The notes beneath the pieces were generated by a model that was not told where the DNA came from, did no database searches, and worked only from the letters and a program-made list of their open reading frames with translations. DNA of 8,705 nt, taken from the NCBI GenBank assembly GCA_028277485.1, contig JANQGE010000085.1, positions 1 to 8,705 on the forward strand, given 5' to 3'. The stretch's first letter is position 1. Every line of letters starts with the position of its first letter. Source of the DNA: Chlorobium sp. GTDB lineage: Bacteria; Bacteroidota; Chlorobiia; Chlorobiales; Chlorobiaceae. The translations under genes were made by a program, and so were the position numbers. This document shows positions 1 to 6,416 of the stretch, piece after piece.

Positions 1-1
1 T

Positions 2-889
2 GTTATCGATGATCGCATCTATCGTGAGGATCTGAAAACAGCAATTGCATCACAACATGCGGCAGAAGCCAGTCTTGCCGTTGCTGCAATCGAGGTAGAG
101 AGGCTTGAGCCTCTGGTGGAAAACAAGGTTGTGTCGGAAATACAGTTGAAACAAGCCAGAGCAAATCACCGCTCGGCGAAGGCAAATCTCGAACGGGCAA
201 AAGCCGCAGTTCAAACGGCACGCATTAACCTTGGTTATACCAGGATAACAGCACCGGTAGATGGATATATCGGCGATATTCCTTTTCGCATCGGTAGCCT
301 GGTAAGCAAGAATCAGCCTGAACAGTTGACGACCCTGACCGATGTACATGAAATTCGGGCTTATTTCAGCATGAGTGAGGTTGATTTTGTGCGTTTCAGG
401 CAACAATATCCTGGCAGTTCCATCGAAGAAAAGCTCGCCTTGATGCCACCGGTTACTCTGCTTCTTGCCGATGGCAGCCGTTATCCATTGAAAGGGCGGC
501 TCGATGCGGTTAGTGGCCAATTTGACCGCACTACAGCTTCGGTTATGTTTCGTGCGACGTTTCCAAATCCTGATGGAGTCCTTCGCTCGGGCAATACCGG
601 AAAAGTGAGAGTTCCTTACCGCTATGAAAATGTTGTTCAGGTTCCACAAGCAGGTACTGCAGACCTTCAGGATAGAATATTCGTTGTCAAGGTTGGAGAG
701 GGTAATGCCGTAACGAGAGCGCCTATAACGGTTATTGACAGAAGCAACCTCAATTATATCGTGAGTGGAGGTCTTGAAGAGGGTGAAATGATAGTCTTGT
801 CGGGATTTTCACGTTTGCCTGACGGGGCGGTGATCAATCCACAGCTTGCTGGGGAAGGTGAGGGGTCTGGTGAGGGTAAACAAAATTGA
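2..889 (+). CDS. RND efflux periplasmic adaptor (membrane fusion protein), 5' partial
   Basis: This is the adaptor of a tripartite RND pump, bridging the inner-membrane pump and outer-membrane channel in the periplasm. The frame is open from base 2 to the TGA at 887-889, giving 295 visible residues. Family members are usually about 370-400 aa, so the signal/lipid region and first lipoyl half are missing. The visible part starts with VIDDRIYRED, which resembles the end of the first lipoyl half (family form F-x-I-D-x-R-x-Y). An Ala/Glu/Lys-rich alpha-hairpin follows at residues about 10-76. The second lipoyl half contains ITAPVDGYIG (82-91), with a beta-barrel domain (about 110-200) and a membrane-proximal domain (about 205-280) after it. 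The tail is Gly/Glu-rich (GEGEGSGEGKQN). A GTG at 116 is an internal valine codon, not a start. The pump gene follows after 27 bp, so they are probably co-transcribed. Family assignment is firm; substrate is not predictable. Confidence 0.93.
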   Translation, partial: VIDDRIYREDLKTAIASQHAAEASLAVAAIEVERLEPLVENKVVSEIQLKQARANHRSAKANLERAKAAVQTARINLGYTRITAPVDGYIGDIPFRIGSLVSKNQPEQLTTLTDVHEIRAYFSMSEVDFVRFRQQYPGSSIEEKLALMPPVTLLLADGSRYPLKGRLDAVSGQFDRTTASVMFRATFPNPDGVLRSGNTGKVRVPYRYENVVQVPQAGTADLQDRIFVVKVGEGNAVTRAPITVIDRSNLNYIVSGGLEEGEMIVLSGFSRLPDGAVINPQLAGEGEGSGEGKQN

Positions 890-916
890 TGAACAGCTTG
901 GAAAACAATTGAATCT

Positions 917-3900
917 ATGTTTGAACGATTTATTAACAGGCCGGTTCTCGCAACGGTAATATCGGTATTTTTTGTTCTGCTTGGTTTGATCGGGATTGCT
1001 CAGCTTCCGTTGACGCAGTTTCCCGACATCGCTCCGCCCAGTGTGAGGGTATCGGCAACGTATCCGGGTGCTAATGCCGAAACTATAGCTCGTTCAGTCG
1101 CTCCATCACTTGAAGAGGCGATCAATGGTGTCGACGATATGACCTATATGACATCGACATCGAGCAATGACGGTACCCTTGCAATCAATGTTTTTTTCAG
1201 GCTTGGTACCGATCCTGACCAGGCGGCGGTCAATGTGCAGAACAGGGTTGCAACCGCAACCAGTCAATTGCCCGAGGAGGTGACGAAGATCGGGGTGACG
1301 ACTGCCAAGATGCAGAACAGCATGATCATGCTGATTTCGCTCGTCAGTGACGACTCCGAAACCTATGATGCGACGTTTTTGAATAACTATGCAAAAATAA
1401 ACTTGATTCCGGAGATTCAGCGAGTAAACGGTGTCGGGCAGGCAACTGTTTTCGGTTCCAGAGACTATTCTATGCGTATCTGGTTGAAGCCTGAGCAAAT
1501 GGCGGCTTATTCCATATCTCCTCAGGAAGTCATTGCCGCTGTGCAAAGCCAGAACGTCGAGGCGGCACCGGGGAGATTCGGTCAAAGCAACGATGAAGCT
1601 CTTGAACTGATCATTCGTTACAAGGGTAAGCTGAAAGAGCCTGTTGAATATGAGAATATCATTCTGCGGGCCAATGCCGATGGATCGGTCTTGCGGCTCG
1701 GTGATATCGCAAGAGTCGAGCTTGGTTCGTACAGTTATGACGTTGATTCCTATGCAAATGGAGAGGAATGTATAACCATGGCGATTTACCAGTCGGCAGG
1801 TTCGAATTCCAATGATATCCAAGTTGCATTGCAGGAGGTTTTGGAGAACGCTTCGGCTTCTTTTCCTGAAGGCATCGATTACATTATTCCCTACAGTACG
1901 AAAAAATCCCTTGACGAGTCAATCGATCAGGTCATTCATACCTTGTTCGAGGCTTTTGCGCTGGTTTTTCTTGTTGTATTTATTTTCCTGCAAGACTTTC
2001 GATCGACACTTATTCCCGCTATTGCGGTTCCGGTTGCCATTATCGGTACCTTTTTCTTCATGACTCTTTTCGGGTTTTCGATCAACCTGCTGACTCTTTT
2101 CGCTCTGGTTCTGGCAATCGGTATTGTGGTTGATGACGCTATAGTTATTGTTGAGGCTGTTCATGCCAAAATGGAAAAAACCCATCTTCCGGCAAGGGCG
2201 GCAACGCATAAGGTTATGCGTGAAATTACCGGTGCGATCGTGTCCATTACGATGGTGATGGCATCTGTTTTTCTCCCGGTTGGTTTTCTCGAGGGTTCGA
2301 CCGGTATGTTCTATCGTCAGTTCGCTTTTACGCTTGCCATAGCTATTCTTATTTCCGCAGTCAACGCGCTCACTCTCAGTCCGGCTTTGTGTGCGCTGTT
2401 TCTTACCAATAGCCATAGTAGAGAGGGTGGTGAAAAAACCGGCTGGCTAAAAAACATAGAGTTGCGTTTTTTCAAAGGCTTCAATGCCGGGTTTTCTGTG
2501 ATGACTGAACGTTATGTGGGGGCGTTGCGGGTGCTGATTCGCCGCAAGTGGTTAAGTCTTGGGGCGCTTGCTGCGGTTTCCGGTCTTGTTTTCTGGATGG
2601 CATCGGTCACTCCCTCGGGTTTTATTCCGGACGAGGATAGTGGTTTCTTTATTCTGAATGCATCACTTCCGTCGGGAGCGTCGCTTGAACGTACAGCAGA
2701 GACTTTTGAGAAGGTCGAAGCTATCTTGGATGAGGAAGAAAGTGTGAAGACCGCGATCACGGTTGCCGGTATCGATCTCATAGCCGGCAGTACTGCTTCT
2801 CCTTCCGCCGGACTTATTTTTGTCTCTCTTGAAGATCCCGAAGAGCGGGGTCCTGTAAAGGATATTCACGCTATCATGGGCAGAGTTTCCCAAAAGCTTT
2901 CAGTGATTAGTGAGGGGACGTTTTTCCCTATTCAGCCTCCTACCGTTCCGGGATTCGGTAATGTGGGGGGATTGGAAATTGTATTGCAGGATAGGACATC
3001 GGGCAGCCTGGATGATTTTTCCGGTGTGGCGAAAGAATATATCGGTGCGCTGATGGCCCGGCCAGAAATTGCTTTTGCATTTACGACATTCAGCACCGGC
3101 TACCCGCAGTATGAGTTACAGGTCGATGAAGTCAGGGCAAGCCAGCTTGGAGTCGATGTCGATAATCTCCTGATGGTTATGCAGGCTTTTTACGGGAGTT
3201 TTCAGGTATCGGATTTCAATCGTTTCGGTAAATATTATCGGGTTGTTATGCAGGCTGAACCAGAAGACCGTGCAGATCCGTCTTCTCTAAGGGGGGTGTT
3301 TGTGAAAAATTCTTCAGGCAAGATGGTGCCCATGACCTCCCTGGTAAGTATCAAAAAAGTTTACGGTCCGCAGACTGTCGATCATTTCAATCTTTTCAAT
3401 GCATTGACTGTCAATGCCGTTGTTGCTCCCGGGCATACCACCGGTGAAGCTATCGGAGTGGCCAAGGAAGTCGCTGCAACGGTTCTGCCGGCCGGTTTTT
3501 CCTATGACTGGAAAGGTATGAGCCGTGAGGAGGTTGAGTCAGGCGGCCAGGCGGTGTATATTTTTGTTCTTTCCCTTGTCTTTGTTTATCTGCTGCTTTC
3601 CGCGCAGTACGAAAGTTATCTTCTGCCTCTTGCGGTTATTTTGTCGATTCCAACCGGTATACTCGGTGTGTTTGCCGGTATACAGTTGTTTGGCATCGAA
3701 AATAATATTTACGTGCAGGTTGCCATGATTATGTTGATTGGATTGCTTGCTAAAAATGCTATCCTGATTGTGGAGTTCGCTATTCAGCGAAGGAGGGCTG
3801 GACAGTCTTTGTTTGATTCTGCACTTGAGGGTTCAAGAGCAAGGCTACGGCCGATTCTTATGACTTCGCTGGCTTTTGCTGTCGGGCTTTCGCCTCTGTT

Positions 3901-4087
3901 GTGGGCCTCAGGTCCATCAGCTCTTGGCAATCATTCTATTGGTGCAGCGGCGGTTGGAGGTATGCTCAGCGGGGCGTTTCTTGGTGTGCTGATAATTCCG
4001 GTTCTCTATGTGCTCTTTCAGTCTCTTCAGGAAAAAATCAGCGGGCCGCCTCATGACCCTGATGCCGAGGAGGTCTCGGTTGAGTGA
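917..4087 (+). CDS. RND multidrug efflux pump, HAE-1 (AcrB-like) inner-membrane transporter
   Basis: This is a proton-driven drug/hydrophobe exporter of the inner membrane. Its length of 1056 aa matches the family (about 1030-1060). TM1 is at residues 10-30. A large periplasmic porter/docking domain follows, with the signature QFPDIAPP (34-41) and YPGA (49-52). TM2-TM6 span about 343-496, TM7 about 542-561, a second periplasmic domain about 562-875, and TM8-TM12 about 878-1035. The proton-relay residues are present: Asp406-Asp407 in TM4 (GIVVDDAIVIVE), Lys946 in TM10 (GLLAKNAILIVEF) and Arg976 in TM11 (ARLRPILMTSLAF). These correspond to AcrB D407/D408, K940 and R971. The pocket differs from AcrB: several trap phenylalanines are Ile, Leu or Met and the switch loop (617-633) is longer. 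There is no strong Shine-Dalgarno before the ATG at 917, but the MFERFINRPV start is typical of the family. It sits between the adaptor and channel genes. Substrate is unknown. Confidence 0.97.
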   Translation: MFERFINRPVLATVISVFFVLLGLIGIAQLPLTQFPDIAPPSVRVSATYPGANAETIARSVAPSLEEAINGVDDMTYMTSTSSNDGTLAINVFFRLGTDPDQAAVNVQNRVATATSQLPEEVTKIGVTTAKMQNSMIMLISLVSDDSETYDATFLNNYAKINLIPEIQRVNGVGQATVFGSRDYSMRIWLKPEQMAAYSISPQEVIAAVQSQNVEAAPGRFGQSNDEALELIIRYKGKLKEPVEYENIILRANADGSVLRLGDIARVELGSYSYDVDSYANGEECITMAIYQSAGSNSNDIQVALQEVLENASASFPEGIDYIIPYSTKKSLDESIDQVIHTLFEAFALVFLVVFIFLQDFRSTLIPAIAVPVAIIGTFFFMTLFGFSINLLTLFALVLAIGIVVDDAIVIVEAVHAKMEKTHLPARAATHKVMREITGAIVSITMVMASVFLPVGFLEGSTGMFYRQFAFTLAIAILISAVNALTLSPALCALFLTNSHSREGGEKTGWLKNIELRFFKGFNAGFSVMTERYVGALRVLIRRKWLSLGALAAVSGLVFWMASVTPSGFIPDEDSGFFILNASLPSGASLERTAETFEKVEAILDEEESVKTAITVAGIDLIAGSTASPSAGLIFVSLEDPEERGPVKDIHAIMGRVSQKLSVISEGTFFPIQPPTVPGFGNVGGLEIVLQDRTSGSLDDFSGVAKEYIGALMARPEIAFAFTTFSTGYPQYELQVDEVRASQLGVDVDNLLMVMQAFYGSFQVSDFNRFGKYYRVVMQAEPEDRADPSSLRGVFVKNSSGKMVPMTSLVSIKKVYGPQTVDHFNLFNALTVNAVVAPGHTTGEAIGVAKEVAATVLPAGFSYDWKGMSREEVESGGQAVYIFVLSLVFVYLLLSAQYESYLLPLAVILSIPTGILGVFAGIQLFGIENNIYVQVAMIMLIGLLAKNAILIVEFAIQRRRAGQSLFDSALEGSRARLRPILMTSLAFAVGLSPLLWASGPSALGNHSIGAAAVGGMLSGAFLGVLIIPVLYVLFQSLQEKISGPPHDPDAEEVSVE

Positions 4088-4157
4088 TTGTTTGACAGGT
4101 AAAGGGAATATGTTTTCTTCAGGAATACGAAATTGATAACGAAGAATTATTGAAATA

Positions 4158-5582
4158 ATGAACAGAACGAGAGTACCGGGGATCTTCCTGATCCTCATGT
4201 TTTTACTGATGTTCTCAGCGTGCAGTACGGTTGAAGAGTATTCTCAACCTGATCCGGGTATTCCTGGAATGTACCGGGGTGCCGATAAACCAGATTCAGC
4301 GTCTGTAGCGGCTCCTTTTTCCGGAACAGTGCCGTATCGGGCTTTTTTTGTCGATCCTACGCTGATCAACCTTATTGATGCTGCTATAGAGAACAATCAT
4401 GATCTTCAGGTTGCCGTAAAGAATATAGAATATGCTTCTCTTGCTTTGAAGCAGTCAAAATTGGGAAACATTCCTACGCTGGATTTCCAGGTGAGCGGAA
4501 GCAGATCGACTACTTCAGATTATAGCAGTACGGCTCTTTCCACCGGAGAAGAAAGTATCGAGGATTACAATGCATCGTTTTTGTTGTCCTGGGAAGCCGA
4601 TATATGGGGGAAAATCCGCAATACAAGAAAGGCTGCACTGGCTGAGTACCTCCGTACGGTTGAAGCAAGAAAGGCGGTGCATACCAGACTGGTTGCCGAC
4701 GTTGCAGTTGGGTATTATAATTTGTTGCTGCTCGATGCACAGCTCGATGTCACGAAGAAAAATCTTGCACTTGCAGAAACCACTCTTTCAATGATGCGGC
4801 TACAATATGATGCAGGCCTTGTAACGTCGCTGGCAGTGGAGCAGCAGGAAGCAAGAACGTTTGGAATACAGTCCAGCATTGCCGGAATAGAGCAGGGAAT
4901 TGCCGTACAGGAAAATGCCTTGAGTGTTCTTTGCGGCAGGATGCCCGACGAGATAGCCCGTGGTGCCGCAACACTTGCCGAACTGCCGGCAGTGGACAGC
5001 TTTTCCCCCGGCGTACCGGCTCTGCTGCTCAGTAACCGTCCCGATGTCAAGGCTGCAGAGATGGCTCTCATGAAGGCTCACGCACAAACTGGTGTTGCCT
5101 CGGCGAGACTCTATCCGTCGTTTACTATCAGTGCCGAAGCAGGAGCAAACGCTCTCGAAGCAAGTGACTGGTTCAATTTCCCGGGTTCATTGTTCAGTTT
5201 TGTCCAGGGTGCGGTTCTTCAACCGGTTTTTCAGCAGGGGAAGCTCAGAGCCGCGTATAAGCAATCCAAGGTTGTTCGTGACCGGGAAGAGATTCTTTTC
5301 AGGCAGGCCGTCCTTAACGCGGCAAGGGAGGTGTCCGATGCTCTTGCGGCAATGGAGAAACTGGCTGTCCGCGAAAAGGCGGTCGAGAAACAGGAACGCA
5401 TTCTCCGGCAGTCGGTTGACAATGCAGCTCTTCTGTTTAAAAGCGGCATGGCCGATTATCTGGAAGTGATTACAGCACAGGCAAATGCGCTCGATGCCGC
5501 GCTTTCGCTGGCCGATATCCACCGCCAGCGTCTTGGTGCCGGAACGGAGCTTTACAGAGCCCTGGGTGGAGGATGGCAGTAA
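4158..5582 (+). CDS. RND efflux outer-membrane channel lipoprotein (NodT/OprM family)
   Basis: This is the outer-membrane factor (TolC/OprM-type) that forms the exit duct of the pump encoded upstream. It has 474 aa, the usual size. The N-terminus is a lipoprotein signal: MNRTR, a hydrophobic stretch (8-19), and a lipobox ending FSA-C with acylated Cys22. Phe at -3 is slightly unusual. Two OEP repeats follow (about 65-260 and 290-470). Family hallmarks are SWEADIWGKIR (144-154), RPDVKAAE (294-301) and ARLYPSF (316-322), with long heptad-like helices around 155-255 and 360-460. It starts 70 bp after the pump gene. That gap contains a perfect TTGACA (4092-4097) but no -10 hexamer at normal spacing, so read-through from the pump gene is more likely than a separate promoter. 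No strong ribosome binding site precedes the ATG, and no Rho-independent terminator follows the stop. Confidence 0.95.
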   Translation: MNRTRVPGIFLILMFLLMFSACSTVEEYSQPDPGIPGMYRGADKPDSASVAAPFSGTVPYRAFFVDPTLINLIDAAIENNHDLQVAVKNIEYASLALKQSKLGNIPTLDFQVSGSRSTTSDYSSTALSTGEESIEDYNASFLLSWEADIWGKIRNTRKAALAEYLRTVEARKAVHTRLVADVAVGYYNLLLLDAQLDVTKKNLALAETTLSMMRLQYDAGLVTSLAVEQQEARTFGIQSSIAGIEQGIAVQENALSVLCGRMPDEIARGAATLAELPAVDSFSPGVPALLLSNRPDVKAAEMALMKAHAQTGVASARLYPSFTISAEAGANALEASDWFNFPGSLFSFVQGAVLQPVFQQGKLRAAYKQSKVVRDREEILFRQAVLNAAREVSDALAAMEKLAVREKAVEKQERILRQSVDNAALLFKSGMADYLEVITAQANALDAALSLADIHRQRLGAGTELYRALGGGWQ

Positions 5583-5585
5583 AGG

Positions 5586-5614
5586 TTGCGATCGATCATC
5601 TAAGGTGCTATATT
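5586..5614 (+). promoter_or_regulatory. Candidate sigma70-type promoter for the first small gene
   Basis: TTGCGA (5586-5591, 4/6 to TTGACA) and TATATT (5609-5614, 5/6 to TATAAT) are separated by exactly 17 bp. They begin 3 bp after the channel gene stop. Initiation near 5621 would leave a leader of about 40 nt before the ATG at 5662. This would let the small gene be expressed apart from the efflux operon. It is a consensus match only, and green sulfur bacterial promoters are poorly characterised, so it remains a candidate. Confidence 0.35.
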
Positions 5615-5661
5615 CATAGTTAGGGTATTATGAGGTATTCATAACCTGAAACTATTTTATC

Positions 5662-5910
5662 ATGGCCGATTCTGACCAACAGGAAACAATGCTTAAAACA
5701 GCAGCCGGCGTAGCAGGGGGGGCGCTTTTGTTTTCGCCTGTCGGCATGCCGATAGTGCATGGCATAGCCGGAATTGCAGTCGCGAGCCTCGGTTTGATTG
5801 CGGCAGGATCCGCAATCGGTGCGATAACCGATAACATCGGTAATGTTTTGGCACCAAAAGACCATCATCACAAAGATTACCCCGATTTTGTGGACGAAGA
5901 AGAAGATTGA
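5662..5910 (+). CDS. Small glycine-rich hydrophobic protein 1 (unknown function, paralog of 6171-6413)
   Basis: I do not recognise this 82-aa protein. It has a polar head (1-12), one long hydrophobic Gly/Ala-rich stretch (about 13-56), and a His/Asp/Glu tail including DHHHKD (67-72) and a DEEED end. The centre holds SPVGMP (25-30), a likely turn, followed by HGIAGIAV (33-40), LG and AIGAI (51-55). Several small-residue spacings (for example G49-x3-G53) suggest tightly packed membrane helices or an amphipathic hairpin. The same pattern recurs in the gene at 6171-6413, so it is a real gene and not a chance ORF. No Shine-Dalgarno precedes the ATG at 5662. An in-frame ATG at 5689 has AGGA (5681-5684) four bases upstream and would give 73 aa starting MLKTAAG, which matches the paralog's MINKAVG. 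The start is therefore uncertain. The gene lies 79 bp after the efflux channel gene. Confidence 0.8.
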   Translation: MADSDQQETMLKTAAGVAGGALLFSPVGMPIVHGIAGIAVASLGLIAAGSAIGAITDNIGNVLAPKDHHHKDYPDFVDEEED

Positions 5911-5922
5911 TGTCCAAAACAT

Positions 5923-5960
5923 CCTCTCTGTTATGTCTGGGTGATTGAGAGGCTTTTTCT
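5923..5960 (+). terminator. Candidate Rho-independent terminator after small gene 1
   Basis: CCTCTC (5923-5928) pairs perfectly with GAGAGG (5947-5952), and the stem is followed at once by C and five T (5954-5958), then CT. The 18-nt loop is long and the stem has only 6 bp, so this is a modest terminator. Its place 13 bp after the stop codon supports it. A separate small hairpin, GATGT/ACATC (5909-5923), overlaps the stop codon region. Confidence 0.5.
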
Positions 5961-5980
5961 ATTCATGTGCATTATTTTCC

Positions 5981-6130
5981 GGGCACCTCTATACATTGCC
6001 TTGAGTCCTGATACAGTCGGGAGAGGGGAAAATGGGGCTGCAGCCGTATTGCGATAAGCTGCAAGCATGCGGATTTCGAGCGCCTCCCAACGGAGAGGTC
6101 AAGGTGCGTAACCGGTTAATAGAGATGCCC
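5981..6130. repeat. 150-bp element with terminal inverted repeats, copy 1 (MITE-like)
   Basis: The left end GGGCACCTCTATACA (5981-5995) is an inverted match (12 of 15) to the right end TTAATAGAGATGCCC (6116-6130). A core at 6066-6092, containing GGATTTCGAGC, matches 8652-8678 of the second copy at 22 of 27 positions in the same orientation. The interior also carries the perfect palindrome GGCTGCAGCC (6036-6045). No reading frame of note lies inside, so it is non-autonomous. It fills most of the 260-bp gap between the two small genes. It is more degenerate than copy 2, so probably older. No clear target-site duplication is visible beyond short T-rich flanks. Confidence 0.7.
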
Positions 6131-6140
6131 TTTTGAACGT

Positions 6141-6149
6141 TGTGGATAA
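6141..6149 (-). promoter_or_regulatory. Perfect DnaA-box 9-mer
   Basis: TGTGGATAA on the + strand is the complement of the consensus DnaA box TTATCCACA. It lies 10 bp past the end of repeat copy 1 and 21 bp before the ATG of small gene 2. A chance exact match on either strand of a window this size is expected in roughly 7% of windows, and there is no cluster of boxes. The match is certain; a role as a DnaA site is speculative. No dnaA, dnaN or AT-rich unwinding region accompanies it, so an origin is not suggested. Confidence 0.3.
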
Positions 6150-6155
6150 CTTTTT

Positions 6156-6160
6156 GAGGG
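6156..6160 (+). promoter_or_regulatory. Ribosome binding site of small gene 2
   Basis: GAGGG (6156-6160) is followed by AACAAAAAAA and the ATG at 6171, a spacing of 10 nt. This is slightly long but usable, and it favours 6171 over the in-frame ATG at 6180, for which the spacing would be 19 nt. Confidence 0.5.
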
Positions 6161-6170
6161 AACAAAAAAA

Positions 6171-6413
6171 ATGGATGATATGATTAACAAAGCGGTTGGT
6201 GCCGCTGGGCTGGCAGGGAGTGCCGTTATGTTGTCGCCCATCGGTTTTCCCTTTTTGTTTCATGGGATATCTGGGATCGTTGTCGGCGGACTTGGTGCTT
6301 ATGCTGCAAATGCAGTTATAGGCAAGATCGTTGAACAAAACAAGCTTGCCCGGTCATCTCCTGAAAATGAGACAGGGGAAGATCCTGCTCAGGATGATAT
6401 TTTGCAGGACTGA
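6171..6413 (+). CDS. Small glycine-rich hydrophobic protein 2 (unknown function, paralog of 5662-5910)
   Basis: Function is not recognised. The 80-aa protein has the same layout as its neighbour: a short polar head, a continuous hydrophobic Gly/Ala stretch (about 7-54), then a polar acidic tail (55-80, ending DDILQD). SPIGFP (22-27) and HGISGIVV (31-38) match SPVGMP and HGIAGIAV of the first protein. From the shared His through the final Ile of the hydrophobic part, 13 of 23 residues are identical; one residue is inserted just before the His. Unlike protein 1, the tail lacks the His cluster. No signal-peptide cleavage site is evident, so a membrane-embedded hairpin is more likely than secretion. 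The start at 6171 has GAGGG upstream. Repeat copy 1 ends 40 bp before the gene, separating it from protein 1. It converges with the DUF255 gene, stop codons 3 bp apart. Confidence 0.85.
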   Translation: MDDMINKAVGAAGLAGSAVMLSPIGFPFLFHGISGIVVGGLGAYAANAVIGKIVEQNKLARSSPENETGEDPAQDDILQD

Positions 6414-6416
6414 GCA
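6386..6416. repeat. Inverted repeat over the stop codon of small gene 2
   Basis: TGCTCAG (6386-6392) and CTGAGCA (6410-6416) are perfect 7-bp arms around a 17-nt loop. The right arm covers the TGA of small gene 2 and the 3-bp gap to the convergent gene. On the + strand a run of five T begins 7 nt later (6423-6427). On the - strand no T-run follows. It may help end transcripts or stabilise 3' ends, but alone it is a weak terminator. Confidence 0.4.

Noticed and set aside
1106..1822. 238-aa open frame on the - strand
   Set aside because: Antisense to the RND pump, whose motifs and full family length fix the true frame. The same applies to 50-649 opposite the adaptor.
4092..4097. Perfect -35 hexamer TTGACA in the pump-channel gap
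   Set aside because: No -10-like hexamer lies 15-18 bp downstream (sequences there are TTTCTT or TTCTTC), so a promoter is not supported.
5662..5730. Double-glycine bacteriocin-type leader (VAGG at residues 17-20 of small protein 1)
   Set aside because: The usual E-L at -8/-7 and the hydrophobic leader spacing are missing, the paralog has no GG at the matching place, and no peptidase-type ABC exporter is nearby.
5981..6130. CRISPR array or insertion sequence
   Set aside because: There are just two related elements 2.6 kb apart, with no regularly spaced short repeats and no transposase frame within either.
6100..6170. Chromosomal replication origin suggested by the DnaA box
   Set aside because: Only a single box is present, with no box cluster, AT-rich unwinding region or dnaA/dnaN/gyr genes.
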